In this document: one piece after another, positions 11,681 to 24,404 of the stretch
Position numbering within the stretch: position 1 is the stretch's first letter
Layout of the letters: each line of letters opens with the position of its first letter
Source of the DNA: Sesamia nonagrioides
Lineage: Eukaryota; Arthropoda; Insecta; Lepidoptera; Noctuidae
Assembly: GCA_017933935.1 (NCBI GenBank)
Contig: JADWQK010002537.1
Span: 992,001 to 1,056,000 of the forward strand
Length of the DNA: 64,000 bases
Reading direction: 5' to 3'
The notes under the pieces: model-generated
The model's input: the letters and a program-made list of their open reading frames with translations, nothing else
Told to the model about the DNA's origin: nothing
Databases searched by the model: none
Program-made: the position numbers and the translations under genes

Positions 11681-11755
11681 TGGTAAATATATCTACATAA
11701 TTATGTATTTCTATCTCCCTCTCTCTCGGTCTTTTCTTACCCGGTTATATAATAA

Positions 11756-11971
11756 TTAGCTACGTTCCAGGCTTTCAACTGCGTAAGTTTCGACCCCGTT
11801 GGCATATCAGGATAAAAAAGTATCCTATCTTAGTTATTCCTGGTTTCCTGGTCTCCAAACATCATCTCTGTAGCAAATGTAATCCAAATCCGTTGAATAG
11901 ATTTTGTGTGAAAGAGTCACAAACATCCATCCACCCATACTCACAAATCACACTTATTAATATTAGCAGGA
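11756..11971 (-). mobile_element. Helitron-like element, family C
   Basis: On the minus strand it starts TCCTGCTAATATTAATAAGT and ends GGAACGTAGCTAA, with T after the CTAA end and A before the start. It is built like family A but differs in sequence. It is non-coding. Confidence 0.6.
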
Positions 11972-12944
11972 TATTGCAGTACGAAATCCTCTGGTAAGTC
12001 ATAAAGACAATGTTATGATAATCACCACAGACCAGCTTAGATCGGGCGATGACACACAGAACACAGTCGCAAGATTAACGTCACAATTGCATTCCATTTT
12101 TGAATCCCATTTGTTTATACCGAGCTATTTAAAACGGCTAGCTGCCATTTACGCAGACTTAGTGACGTCACTAATAGCATCTGAGGACTTCACATGAAGA
12201 TTTTTTTTTTGCTGTTACTCATCGCAGAGAACCTCAGGTTAGATTTTAATCGCGTTATTTCCTTAGTAAAAAAAAACAATTTACATTTACGCAATAATGA
12301 ATCAGCAGTTTTTTTTTATGTTCTGCTGAGCACGCCATTTCAGCAGTTCCTAGATAGCCAATTAAAATATGGATCAAATTTATTTCTAAGAAGTTATTAT
12401 TCTTGATAATAACGTAGATAATGAGGATTTAGTTCGAATAGGTAGGTACTTTGTCAACGGAAACTTGATTCCAAAATTATGTGTTTTTCGGCGAATTCGT
12501 AGAATGTAAAAGCGATCTCAGGAAATTGATGGATTCATAATAATGGATAACAATATAATATTAAAATTCTTCCTTGCGTCTATACAATGGCCCACGCTCG
12601 CTTTTGCAGTGGTTATTGATGGGTTTCTATCTCTAGAACTTATTGTTTCAGAGGTTGAATAGATTCTCGATGAAAATACATTCAATGTTGGACAGGCGCA
12701 CCGATTCCCTTGCTGAAAAACTAAACTAAATTTTAATTCAGGTCGTCGTTTTCTATTCTGTTGAAAAGGGTAGAAGATAAATATTTCAGTTTAGTACTGT
12801 CAAATTAGTTACCATCTAACGTATTTTTAGTAATCGTTTTTTAATCACGTCCAAATTATCTATATTGGAGCTTAATTTGCCTGGACTCAACTAATCTTTG
12901 TCACTGTCCTTTTCTTAATGAATTAGAAAGATAAATGCACTATA
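11972..12944. other. No gene; one half of a dispersed repeat at its end
   Basis: From about 12700 to 12940 the sequence resembles 44936..45165 and 58620..59270, a dispersed element with ends near TTAAGTGCATCTTTTTCT. Elsewhere only short AT-rich ORFs occur. Confidence 0.45.
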
Positions 12945-13400
12945 TAACCTGCGCAGATAAAGAAAAGATCTGTAAATGGCGTCCACTCGCATGCGTTCTC
13001 ACTCACTCTCTATCGCTGTCTATACTCACACAGTGAAGTAAGCACTGCAAAAAAATATCATCCGTCAGGAATTCAGGATTCGCTTTCCAAGCTACTTTGA
13101 CGCACTCCGAGTTATCGTTAATTTGGTTTCGCTAAAGTCTCTGTTATTCTGTTGTTTTTGTTGATATTGTTGTTTTTGTTGAGTTTGATTGTTCAAACTC
13201 AACAAAAACAACAATAAAAACAAACACAACAACAAACAAGTAAAATGTCAAATTTACGTGTAAATAACAATATTTACAACGTGAATTTAACATTTTACTA
13301 TCTTAGCATTTGGTTTGTGATTGAACAATGGCATGTTTTGTCCACCGTACCGTAAGTATCCGCCGCCATTCTCAGATCTTTTCTTTATCTGCGCGGGTTA
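12945..13400. mobile_element. Fold-back/TIR element with internal (GTTGTTTTT) hairpin
   Basis: Terminal inverted repeats read TAACCTGCGCAGATAAAGAA at the left and its complement (TTCTTTATCTGCGCGGGTTA) at the right, flanked by TA. A second perfect hairpin of GTT-rich sequence lies at about 13150..13235. Non-coding. Confidence 0.72.
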
Positions 13401-13701
13401 TACATACTATACATATTTAGTTTAGTTTGTGAACCAAGGAACCGGCGCCTATGTCTATTTTACCTCCAATACCGCATATTCTTGTACCGCAACCAACCTC
13501 TCTCTTGACATTGACATTCATTACAGTCTTTGCATTTTTTTTTTCTGGTTGGCGAAAATAATATTGGCTGGCAAACAGCTTAAAAATAAACTACCGCGCT
13601 GGTGTAGTAGTTGCAAGTCGCTATTACTGAATACATGAGGTCCTTTTTGTTTCTCAGTAACTGCTCTGAGTCTTTTTGATGACAATTTTCCCCCCTTTTT
13701 T

Positions 13702-13775
13702 ATCATCATCATCATCTCAGCGTTTATCCCGGTTGCATACGCGGCTTTCGCGTTGGAGCCCGGGGTCCGCTTTCC
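13702..13775 (-). mobile_element. SINE family 1, tail fragment
   Basis: (ATC)n followed by CTCAGCGTTTATCCC and GGGGTCCGCTTT matches the last ~75 bp of the SINE at 3136. Confidence 0.65.
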
Positions 13776-14257
13776 CCCCTTTTTATATGGGATTTACACA
13801 TGACTGGCAAATGTGGGTTTACCATAGATAAGCATACCTCTGGTTTACCTTTCTGAAAATGCAGGCACAGACAATTATAGATACAGAGCATAAGTAAAGA
13901 ACGAGAAGATGAACCGCCCAGTTCCTATCGTATACCAAATAGCATTCGGATCTAATCCATTATACCGGTTTAAAACCGAGTGCTTTGACAAATTTTGGAG
14001 CGAAGAGAGAACCGTCTATCTCAGTGCTAAATCCGACTATATCAAAGGACCGTATTGGGCGGTCACCATTATTCACTAGAAAGCTCTTATTTCAAACAGC
14101 ATTCCATAGGGCTATTACCAATATTAAATAACTTTTAGAGTTAGTAAGCTATAGGTACAGAATTCAGCGTTGAGTTGCATGCACCTCCGCAAAACGATCT
14201 GCAAACACATTGAGAATACTGCTGGTGCTGCCTCATATTCTATGGCCTCCTATTATA
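13776..14257. other. No gene recognised
   Basis: No element ends, coding exons or RNA signatures seen. Confidence 0.5.
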
Positions 14258-14448
14258 TCTATACTAATATATAAAGCTGAAGAGTTACGCGCTAATCTCA
14301 GGAACTACTGGTCCGATTTGAAAAATTCGTTTTGCGTTGGATAGACCATTAGTCCAGGAAGGCTTTAGGCTATATATAAGATCACGCTGCGACCAATAGG
14401 AGCGAGGTATATTAAAAAAACGCGAACATAGTCGCAAGCGGCCGCTAG
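14258..14448 (+). mobile_element. Helitron-like family B, full length
   Basis: 191 bp, starting TCTATACTAATATATAAAGC after an A and ending GCGGCCGCTAG before a T. This copy supplies the intact reference ends for the nested pair at 1363..2095. Confidence 0.75.
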
Positions 14449-15307
14449 TTCTAGTATAAGGTTAATCTATTCCCAATAATGGAGGCAAAACCATTAATAT
14501 TATTATCCGCAAACATCCCTGACGCACTGCAAAGCGAATGCGATTGATAATGCGATTAATTGATATTTATCACGTAGCTTCGTGGACTAACCGTCTATAC
14601 CGTATTCAAATGACCTTGTAATTAGTTCAATTTATATGCTTTGAGTTTTTTAGTCAAATTAACGGCACCATCATCATTTCAGTCCGGATACACCCACTGC
14701 TAGGCCTCTTACATCTGACAAACTTCACGGTTCTGTGCGCTCGTCCCTCGTTAATTAACATAGGTATTCATAGGTCATTGTATTCTTAAAACACTTGATT
14801 ATACAGATAACACTTCTAAGACACTTGTTGAAGACTCCTCATAGCGAACAACTCCCCTTTCGTCATTTATACCAACAGTAATACTCTACTCTAAGCGGGG
14901 CATACGGAGAACGGATAGTCCTCAAAAGGGAACAATTCCGTGCAGATAAAGAAGTAACATCTATTCCAAATAACTCCGAAATTATGATAAAGGCTAGAAG
15001 CGATCAACGCCTCAGTTAATTAGGGAAGACAGTTTACGTGCTCTCTCGACCGTAAAGCAAGGCTCGAATCGCTGATTATATCTACCGATCTGCTCTCTAA
15101 TGTGGACCTCATATATCTATCTGGCAACAGAATCGATTGCTGAATTCAATTGAATACAAAGCACGTTTTATCGTTGGCTGAATTGGGACATTTCTCATGT
15201 TGTATTCATTAAAATGCTCATGGCTAAGTAACAACCACATCGGTCGATCGATTAGGGTAAGCTACGTTTGCCGCGGGTGGTCCGTGAATGGGAATAACTG
15301 TAAGGCT
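14449..15307. other. No gene recognised
   Basis: A short ATC-tailed retroposon scrap (ACCATCATCATTTCAG, near 14667) is the only recognisable item. Confidence 0.45.
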
Positions 15308-15695
15308 CAATTCACACGTACCACAACCACACCACAACGACGTGATGTGGTCGGGCGTAGATTTTGTATTGAAAATGAATATTACAATTCACACGTACCA
15401 CATTTTGCCGTTGTTATCGACCACCTGTGTAATACGACTACATCGCAACCACATCGCGACGGCAACGCCACCACCAACGGCAACACCGCGGCCACATCGT
15501 CACGACATGACGTCATCAACAGCGTGCGCCCTGCACATGACCACGTGGTTACCACAGCGACAACGCAACCACATCGACTTTTTGTCGCTACCACAACGCA
15601 ACTGCAAAAAGCCGCTGCGACACTATTCACCCGTAACCACAGCTTGACCATGTTTTGTCGCTGCGACGTGATGTAGTTGTGGTACGTGTGAATTG
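15308..15695. mobile_element. TIR element with CCACAAC-rich interior
   Basis: Inverted ends read CAATTCACACGTACCACAAC at the left and the complement (GTTGTGGTACGTGTGAATTG) at the right. The interior repeats variants of CGCAACCACATCG in both orientations and is far more GC-rich than its flanks. A second internal CAATTCACACGTACCAC motif starts near 15389. The long ORFs here (159, 119 and 117 codons on both strands) are composition artefacts. The superfamily is not identified. Confidence 0.72.
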
Positions 15696-16481
15696 ACGCT
15701 AATAGGAAAAACTTGACATGCCGAGACCTTTCCATGCCTAGGCAAGCACGATAAGCCGTTGCTCTGGGCTGTTTTGACAGACATTACAGGTCGCCTGAAA
15801 ATCTGACAGCCAACTTATTCCAGTAATTGGGCTGTTGAGGTCAGATATCTATCTGGGGCTCCACAACATTCCGAGTAAAACAGTGTTCAAGTACATCCGG
15901 TTAGACTGGAAAATGACCTTGAACATATGTAGTTGAGAAAAGGCTAGTTGTATATTCATTAAAACGCTAACGTCCCGGCTTTTTCTGCTGATGCACGTCG
16001 AAAAGATTTTAATAAACTGTCTTATCATTTTTAAGACAGGTAGCATGTACTTTTAATAACGCGATCCATGTAATCGAAGTTTTCTTTGACTTGAGAGTGA
16101 TTTCAAGGCTTCCATAGCGTATTAGGTTCTTATACGGTTTTGTAAAATATATTGAATATTAATCACAGCAAAAAGCTGCCTTAATTCGCCTTCCGGCACA
16201 GTATATACACTCAAATATTGAAAAGATTTATATCATTGGTGTTTAAGGATGAAGGATACTTTTCGTTATGATCTTCTTTCAGGATGGGATAGGCTTGAGG
16301 ATTCAGGAGTTCCAAGAAAACCTGAAAAAAGAGTAGACAGGTCAGTGAAAATGTTTAATCTTTTGAGCAACTTTTGAATGTTAAGAATCGTGATTTAAAA
16401 TTATTTACTTCAACTGTGTAAATAAATAAATGATGTATGTAAATTATGCAAAATAATTAATCATACGTCACTTATTTATTG
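15696..16481. other. No gene recognised
   Basis: AT-rich sequence without recognisable exons or element ends. Confidence 0.5.
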
Positions 16482-16733
16482 AGTAACAGTGGTCAAGTGG
16501 TAAGTCCGAACCCAACCTGATTCTTTACTTTGAGTAAATTATTTCATCGCTACTGCTCTTAAAACGGTGAAGGAAAACATTGTCAGAAAGCCGGTATACC
16601 ACGGAACCAGATATTCGATGACTATGACATCCACTCCGCACTGGACCCTCGAGATAGATTATAATCTACTCCCTCTCCAAGAGAGGCTGGCTATGTCCCA
16701 GCAGCAGGGACATTATTGTGGCTGATTATGATG
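16482..16733 (+). mobile_element. tRNA-derived SINE, family 2, degraded
   Basis: Shares AGTAAATTATTTCATCGC, AAAACGGTGAAGGAAAACA and a tail ending GGCTGATTATGATGAC with the SINE at 2799..3090. The A box (CAGTGGTCAAGTGGTAAG) is recognisable; the B box (AGTCCGAACCC) is imperfect. Confidence 0.65.
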
Positions 16734-17640
16734 ACGCTTTAAATTCATTTATTTATTTAAACAAGGTTACCCGTGCGAAGCATTCGCACATTAATTTTTC
16801 AATCGTAAATTTTCGAAAAGCCACTGATGTGTGAGTTATTTGTATATTTTCCCGGTGTAGCGGTCCAGAACAGTTTTAAAAAGACACCGATATAAAAAAA
16901 AGGCCTTTCAAAAAAGGATCTTTTTCACAAAAGGCTACGTTAACTAAAATATATGTACATGTAAAGAAGAATGAACTGAATATGAAAGGAAGAACGAACA
17001 CAGTCAGAAGTATGGGGAAGACAGAGTAAGAGAAGACTGTTAGAAGAACGCAGATTCTTAACGTGTGAAGAACATAGTTATTTAGTTTGAAAGAATATAG
17101 TTATTTTAAAATAAATTATGCAAATTTATACATTATCATAATGTTTGAGCGACCTTGAATATAAATTAAGTGGATTCAAAACAATAAGTGGGTGTAAGTA
17201 ACATTATCTGAGCAAACTATTTCAATTTTAAGTAAATTAGTATGTTAAAAGGTAAGCAAATAAACAGATTATAACGCGAACTTATTTCGTAACCGCTCCC
17301 GCCACAATCCTCGCGCTTCTTGCGGTAACACCTCCCGATGGTGACAGCAAGTTGAATCTTCTAGAAGTTTCCTTTAAACACACGCGACGAGCGCCTCTTT
17401 TGATTTTGACAGTCAAACCAAAAGATTATATTATTTTACTAACCTTTATCTTCGCCCCAAACCCAATCGTGTGATGGTATCTGACCTATTTAATTATAAA
17501 TCTTAATTTTATTTAAGTATTACTTACGTAATTAATCTATTAGTTATAAAAGAGTACCGTTATATTCGCGAAACCTTCCCGAGCTGTAACTATTTAGGTA
17601 TAAGTTACTTTTTTTTTGGTTATGGCCTTATTTATATTCC
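16734..17640. other. No gene recognised
   Basis: AT-rich, with a purine-rich stretch near 16970..17060. Nothing assignable. Confidence 0.5.
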
Positions 17641-19809
17641 GTCTTATTCATAAAACTTTAATCAATTGCTAAGCAACTGATTAGCAAAATTCTTATTCAT
17701 AAAAGCTGTTTAGCGCTAAGAGGATGCTAAGCAATTGATTAGTAGCTGTCAAAATTAAACATCATCGGACCGCTGTTATGAGGATGGTTAGAGACAACAA
17801 TATGGCGGATTTTATTTGAATCAGCTGATTGATTTCATATGATCATTATGCTTCGAAGTTATTTTATTTATAATATCGAATAGTGCGTAAATATGGATGC
17901 TGAAAACCTTTTTTTGAATTTCCAAAATGACGTAGTAAAATTATATTCGCTTTGAAACTTTTTTGATTGCTTTATATATGCTTGATTTGAGAGCTTTACT
18001 GGGCGATAGGCTATAACATCGGCTGCCGGCAGAAGTTACCACCCAGCAGACAAAGTCTTGCCGCCAAGCGATTCGTCGTGTTCATGGTGTCTGGTGAAGC
18101 AGTACGGAGGACGGGACTGAGCAGTTGTGTTGCAATGTGTGCCGGGTACGATGCGCCAAATGTTGTTGTGTCGGGAGTTTGGTCCTGGAGGGTCTCAAGA
18201 TCAATCTCTCTCTTGCGCAGCATAGTTGCTCGTGTTGTTGGGTTTAACATTGCATCACCTCGCTCAACTGCCGTCTTCCTTCATATTCCCTCAGTTTTTT
18301 TTTTATAGAATAGGCTCTTCATAAACTAGCGCGCTTTACCGTCAACGATTGCATCACTGCTTGCCATCAGGTGGGATTGCGGTCAGGCATTAGTTTATAA
18401 TAGCAATAATAAAAAGATAGTGCTACAATTGTATTGTTGTTTAATTGTAATTTAAGATGCTATCCTATGTTTCCTTGTGTTATCTTATGATGTCTTATAA
18501 AAGACACAGGACTAAAAACAAGTCATGTTGTGGCAGTAATACACAAATAATAAGACATTTTTTTTAAATATTTTATTTTAACCAAATCAAAGCATTTAAT
18601 TCAAATGAACCAGTTACAGGCACTTTTGAATTGTCAGAAGGTCGGTCAGTCAGTCAGTAAGGTGAAGCTGGTCACCAATTCCAAAGAGTAGAACTATGGA
18701 GAAGAATGGGAAAGAAACTCCATGGACACTCTTTTAAATTGTCCAGCTATTGATACAAATATTTGATTACATCATTCGTTTTGAAATCAACCGTGTGAGA
18801 ACGATGCAGAAATATATTGTACTTACACTAAGAGAGTCCATTATGGAAAACACAAAAAAAAAAAACAACAACAAAAAGAGACTAACCCAACAAATAGATG
18901 CTTTATAGCAAGTACATTGTGCTCACACGTGTGCCATGCAATTATACAATACTAAGGAATTGAATCTATACAATGCAAAGATAGTTTTGTCCAAGGTTCA
19001 GTAGCTCCAACAACGCAATAAAACTGTTTACATTTTTGTGCTAAAAATAATTCATTGTTTTTGTTTTCCACTACTTTTCTTCCATAAACATGAGAGCCAT
19101 TCTTGACTCACACGACCCTCATTCCTCATCTTTTTCACTCAGCATAGTCTTCTCCTTCGCCGTCATTGCGAGGTTGAATAATATTGCCGCTAGTTGCTAA
19201 TAGTGGCTTCGTTTATAGCAATAAAATGTGTGCCTGTAAACAAGTATAATAATACTGTAAAAAGCAGTACAAAAACAGTAGGAAGTAATGTAATATATAT
19301 ACAAGAACCCACTTAAATTTCTTAAATAGCACATGGATGTTTACAAGCAAGGAAATAGGAAAATACACAGTTATTGTCGGCTACTGCTTTAACATTATTT
19401 TCGTCAGTTTAGATTAGTAACAGAAATAAATACCTGTTTCTGTCTACTATAATATTATTGGAGTTTATTACTTTCACCATTATTATCACAAATACAATTA
19501 TTTAATTGTAATAAATCATTTTATTTACATTCAAATTATCCGATGAAATTTCTGACATTTCTCTGCCAAACACAACAGATAAAAAATCGTAGTTTTGACA
19601 ATTTTTTTCTAAAAAATCAATTTTTTAGTCGACTATTTTCATTATAATCTGTGCCAAACGCATAGTTTCACCTCTACTTCGTATCGTAACTAATCATCTG
19701 CTAACTACCTATTATGAATAAAGAAAAGTTAAGCATTGATTAAGAGCTAACTAAATGGTTAGCTAAACAGTCGCTAGTGAGTGATTAACGAGGTTTTTAT
19801 GAATAAGAC
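17641..19809. mobile_element. ~2.2-kb TIR element, GTCTTATTCATAAAA ends
   Basis: Left end GTCTTATTCATAAAACTTTA and right end TTTTTATGAATAAGAC are inverted. The subterminal regions carry repeated GCTAAGCAATTGATTAG-type motifs in both orientations, as transposase-binding arrays do. A 20-codon ORF (ATG at 17893, MDAENLFLNF...) follows the left end and stops at once; it could be the start of a lost transposase. A retroposon fragment is inserted at about 18005..18400. No transposase domain remains, so the superfamily is open. Confidence 0.6.
18005..18400 (-). mobile_element. Retroposon-like fragment, family D
   Basis: On the minus strand it begins TAATGCCTGACCGCAATCC and contains TTTGGCGCATCGTACCCGG. 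The same sequence recurs at 21940..22330 (minus) and its first ~140 bp at 24405..24550 (plus). A 79-codon minus ORF is shared with the 21940 copy but matches nothing I know. Confidence 0.55.
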
Positions 19810-19950
19810 AGATTATTTCTTGGTCTAATATTCTCCTCTACTACTTGACTGAACTTTGACATAAAACCATAATCTATGAACAGGTTGAACGTGTTTAAGA
19901 GAAACCCAGAATAGAACTAAAATATTCATCAATATGGAATTCTTAGTTAA

Positions 19951-20255
19951 TCCATACTAATATTATAAATGCGAAAGTGTCTCTGTCTGTCTGTCCAGCT
20001 TTCACGCCAAAGCTACTGAACCGATTATAATGAAATTTGGTACACAGATAGTCTTATAGAGCCTGAGGAAGGATATAGGCTATAAAACATCCCGCTATGA
20101 CCAATAGGAGCAGAGCAGGAACAAAAAATGTTGTGAAAACGGGAGCAAACGCGAACGTACATATCGCTCACATTATTTTAACAGGCGCTTATTTTATATC
20201 AACTGAGCTCTTTCGGTTCGAAGCTTACGCGGGTGAAACCGCGGGGCACAGCTAG
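19951..20255 (+). mobile_element. Helitron-like element, family A variant, 305 bp
   Basis: It starts TCCATACTAATATTATAAAT after A and ends GGGGCACAGCTAG before T. The first ~100 bp resemble family A; the middle (ACCAATAGGAGC) resembles family B. It may be a chimera or an older relative of both. Confidence 0.72.
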
Positions 20256-20480
20256 TATATACATATTACATAACGGGAGTTGTAGCTGTAATAATAGCCG
20301 CACGGATTATGGATAGATCGATCAGGTTAAGCTAAGCTTACCGTGCTTGGTCCGTGGATGGGTCTATCATTAGCTGTCACGTGTCAGAAACTGACAAGTC
20401 ATACTTGAAGTTGTGGCAGTTTCAGACAACAAAAATCTGAATTCGATTCCACATCCGATCTGTTAGTTACTTAACGATCT

Positions 20481-20875
20481 GGGGGGTGATTGCGCTAAAT
20501 AAAGCAGTCGAAGTTCAACTCTGGTTCGTATCTAATCCAGTTAAAGTTATGGTTTAGTTTCGATCACATTTGGTATAGCGCTAAAGTTTTAATTTCGGTT
20601 GAAGTAAAATTAATGTAGGTATGAGTGATACATTTCATCAGATAAAATAATTAAAACTAAAACAATTATAAGTAAATCTAATCATTTAGACGTAAGTTTG
20701 ACATGGCATAGAAAAAGTTAGCTTTGTTTCAACTTTTTCATTTGACAGCGGTTACGTTCGAATTGCGATCCAGTTATGGTTAAACCGTTAGCGCGATACG
20801 AAACATAACAAAAGTTATGGTTTGGTTGCGATCCATGTCTGTTTTGGTTGAATTATTTTAGCGCGATTGCCCCCC
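20481..20875. mobile_element. MITE with GGGGGG-type TIRs
   Basis: Ends read GGGGGGTGATTGCGCTAAAT and, inverted, GGGGGGCAATCGCGCTAAAA. The interior is full of GTTATGGTT and GATCCAG-like motifs. A second copy is at 53931..54294. Superfamily unknown; target duplication not evident. Confidence 0.75.
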
Positions 20876-21939
20876 TGTTAGTTATGTCAGTCATGACGTA
20901 AAGAAGAATCTTCAAAACTTCTTTATATTTATTATAGTCCTTTCAATCGCACTTTGAAGTTGTTTTGGGAAATACTAAGCAACCTGCTCAGTATTATAAC
21001 AAAAAGGTCGGAATTTCGTGGACAGAGCCGCGGGCCACCTACTAATAAATTCCGCGCAAAATGTCTGTTTTAAACCACAATATACGCGCTAATATAGTAA
21101 GAAAACCTAAGACCTCCATTCCAGGGAACCCAAGAATACACTATGGGGCAAGCAATTAATTAAGAAAGAGACCGTAACAACGTTTAAACACAGGCTAGAG
21201 TGTGTGTGTGCGTGTGTGTGTGTGTAACAAAACAAATTACAATTTGCCCACATTTTACCTTATACGCATTAATTTATAATCAACCGTAGAGGTTCGAGCT
21301 AATTAGTTTGGCTGCTTCTGGTTGAGTATCGATTATAAATGCACGGCAGTGTACACATGAAAACAAACGCAAATATTGACGGCAGCGAAGTTAGAGACAC
21401 CTGCAATTTCTATTATGTCTATGATTTACTTAGCCTTAACGTGGATTCGAGATAACTCAGCGATCTATGTAACTGGCTATGCTTAAAGTTTCTCGGGGGA
21501 TCCAATCCGCAACGAGGGGATCCGGCAGAGACCCAAAGTTGTATACATAGATCGCAAAATAAGTAAGCGGAGTGGCGTCATATTAGTTGCAGAACCGATG
21601 ACCGTTGGGGTAAACATATTCTGCTGTCTCCGAGTGGAGACCGCGAACCAGTAGACGTCAGGTGGGACGCCCTCGGGATTGGTGGAGCGACGATGTTCGC
21701 AGGATGGCTGTTAGCAGCTGTATGAGAGTTATCGAAAAAACGTTTAATGGCACGCCATCAGCGGTATATCCCACAATGAACTGTTATTTATGCTGATTAT
21801 CATTATTATGCAGGGGCTATTATTCATAACCTAATTAAAATCGGAATTATTTTCATTAAAAAAGGAATCATAGATACGAATCTACTGACGACTTATAAAT
21901 TAATTTGCCGAGCCTTTCCAAGTATATTGCAGTCGACAT
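20876..21939. other. No gene; (TG)n microsatellite at ~21200..21226
   Basis: Apart from the short TG repeat no recognisable exon or element end is seen. Confidence 0.5.
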
Positions 21940-22330
21940 CCCGGTGGTAGGCTTTAATATCGGCTGCCGGCAGAAGTTACTACCCACCAGACAAATTCTT
22001 GCCGTAAAGTGATTCGTCATGATGTCTAGTGAAGCCGTATGGAGGATGGGTCTGAGCAGTTGTGTTGCGATGTGTGCCGGGTACGATGCGCCAAATGTTG
22101 TTGTGTCGGAAGTTAGGTCGTGGAGGGTCCAGATCAATCTCCCTCTAGCGCAGTATCGTTGGTCGTCTTGTTGGGTTTAACATTGCATCACCTCACTCAA
22201 CTGCCATCGTCCTTCCTATACACTAAGGTTTTTAAGTGAATAGGCTTAATAAACTAGCACACTTTACCATCACCGATTGCATCACTGCTTACCACCAGGC
22301 GGGATTGCATTCAAGCCCTAGTTTACAATT
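21940..22330 (-). mobile_element. Retroposon-like fragment, family D
   Basis: The second copy of the sequence at 18005..18400, sharing ATCGGCTGCCGGCAGAAGTT on the plus strand and extending through the same GCATCACTGCTT region. Confidence 0.55.
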
Positions 22331-23536
22331 ATTAAAAAAAACTAACCATCTGCAGCTGCAAACCAGTAAGTACATTAGTTGAAGCGATTGCCCACCTAAC
22401 CTTCACAACTCGCCCTTGCGACTAGTCGGAATCGTTTGGACCGAACGGACCAATGGGCGGTCCAAACGATCCCAACTGATCCCAACTAGTCGCAATCATT
22501 TGACAAAAATGTGTTCGCCGATTAGGGGGCTGGTTACTGGGTATGAAGAATTGACGAGAGACTTTGGTAGGATGGTGACCGAATTTTGAAACTTAACTTT
22601 TGACTACCCGACTATCAAGGAACTACGAATAACAATCGGAACCAGCGTTTTAACGTACGTTCCGAGGCGAATTTTCCCACGATATAGAAGAGAATAATAA
22701 AATTGTTGAACTGAATAGTAGATGAGCTAACTACGACAAAAAAGCCACAAAATAAGGTCATTGAATTGCCAAAAAAAAATGAGGATCGTAACTGACGTTT
22801 AAAAGTTTCTGCCTGCCATGAGAAAAAGACGTAAGTATGTGAAAAACTGTAACTAATTTGGGCCAAAATCCCACCCTACAACTGTAGTCAGTGCTCCAAT
22901 CGCAAAATTCTGTCATTGCACGACCGAACCGAAAAAAAAAAAACATAAACATTAAAATCTCTATGCTAACGACTATGCCTGGATGTCAACTTCCACAAAG
23001 GGACGACGACGAGATACTATTATGTGTTAAAATAATCATTAAACCGTTGTGAATAAAGGATAAAGCTATTCAACCTGTTTAGCTCCATCTTTGTTTGACA
23101 CTGGACCCTGGGTTTAACATGTCATAGTAACCCTGTACCAATATTTACATGGTCTATCAAATGTTTGTTTCGCGTCTGACTATTTGCAATAGCAATTGTG
23201 TTATCTTTGACCCCCACGCATAGGGAATCCTACAACATTGGCCATATTTTTATTTCTTCTTACTCAATGTATACACTCATTTGCAAAAAAAAAAAACTGA
23301 CGGTTTTCATTTTCATTCATCTTTACAAAGATACAATACAAAACAGGTTTAAATCGTTTGTACACGTTACTGACCGGTTTTAAAAATGCCGTGGTATTTA
23401 AAAAAGTACCTTCTAAATTCAAATTTTCATTTGAAGGTCATTTTTACAGAAAACCTCTTTTTTGCGCGAAGTTCCAGAAGTTAACTTCGACTTTCATAAT
23501 GTATGTGGACCTTAACAACAACCTCTCAGAAGTAAG
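22331..23536. other. No intact gene; dispersed repeat at ~23035..23140
   Basis: CCGTTGTGAATAAAGGATAA and the following ~90 bp recur with differences at 29400..29510 and, inverted, near 57305..57410, so this is an unnamed dispersed repeat. The rest shows nothing, although part may belong to the Tc1 element that follows. Confidence 0.45.
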
Positions 23537-24343
23537 AAATGTGCATATTAGTTTATGGATGGTCAGGAGGAGGCTTCTCTTTGCCAAAATACGCAGTCAC
23601 CGCCCGGCCCGCGGCCCCAAATTATTCCGTGAGCACCGAGTTCACAGGCTTAGGTTTGCTAGAAATTGTGAATCATGGACTCAAGAAGATTGGAATAGGA
23701 TTTATTCTCTGATGAAGTCAGGATATCTCTGTTCGGTGAAGATCGACGTCGGGGAGTGCTAAGAAGACAAGGAGAACGCATTGCAGAGGCAAGTTTCGAA
23801 GAAATCACACAGTATGGTGAGGGCTCTGTTATGTATTGTGCAGGTATAAATTCAATGGATCGTATAGAGTTAGTCTTCATTGAAAACGGCTCACTGACTG
23901 GGCATCGATACATAACGGTAGTTCTTATTCCTCATGCATAACCCGCATGAGCCGCTCTAGGTGATGACTCGATTTTTATGGACGACAATGCTCGCGCGCA
24001 CCGGTCTCGTGATGCTGAAGCGTATGTGCAAGAGGTCGGCATTCGTCGTTTGGATTGGCCAGCTCGAAGTCCCGATTTCAATCCCATTGAGCATGTCTGG
24101 GATGTTCTGAAACGGCGTGTTAGATCAGTACAACCGGCTTCGCAGACCATCAGAGAGCTGGAGAATGTGATTACTGCGGAGTGGGAACGTATTCCGCAAG
24201 CAGATATCCGGGATATACTCGCTAGCATGCCCAGACGAATGCAAGCTGTGATTTTAGCTAGGAGAGGTCACACTAGATACTCAACATTTATCTGCTTTTG
24301 CTTTATTAAAGAAAAAAAAACTTTTTTAATTTTAACTTCATGA
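23537..24343 (+). pseudogene. Tc1-type transposase, frameshifted and interrupted
   Basis: Three overlapping frames together outline a Tc1/mariner transposase, the DDE enzyme that cuts and pastes at TA. The helix-turn-helix part is only partly visible (RRRLLFAKIRSHRPARGPKL). The first catalytic aspartate lies in the FSDE region near 23710, the second in MDDNARAH (23978..24000), and the glutamate in SPDFNPIEHVWD (24069..24104). I count 34 residues between the second D and the E, the Tc1 DD34E spacing. A frameshift near 23700, a stop near 23760 and stops near 23940 disable it. I did not find matching TIRs. Confidence 0.85.
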
Positions 24344-24404
24344 ACATAATGCACTACTAGCAAACATACACTACTAGCGAGGTCTAGCATTTTTTTTTTT
24401 TACA

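Noticed and set aside
15197..15735. Long ORFs of 159, 119 (plus) and 117 (minus) codons
   Set aside because: They coexist on both strands within one repetitive TIR element with CCACAAC words; no domain, no splice context.
18011..18308. Overlapping ORFs of 79 (minus) and 76 (plus) codons
   Set aside because: They sit in repeat family D, which recurs at 21940; the frame is only partly shared and no family is recognised.
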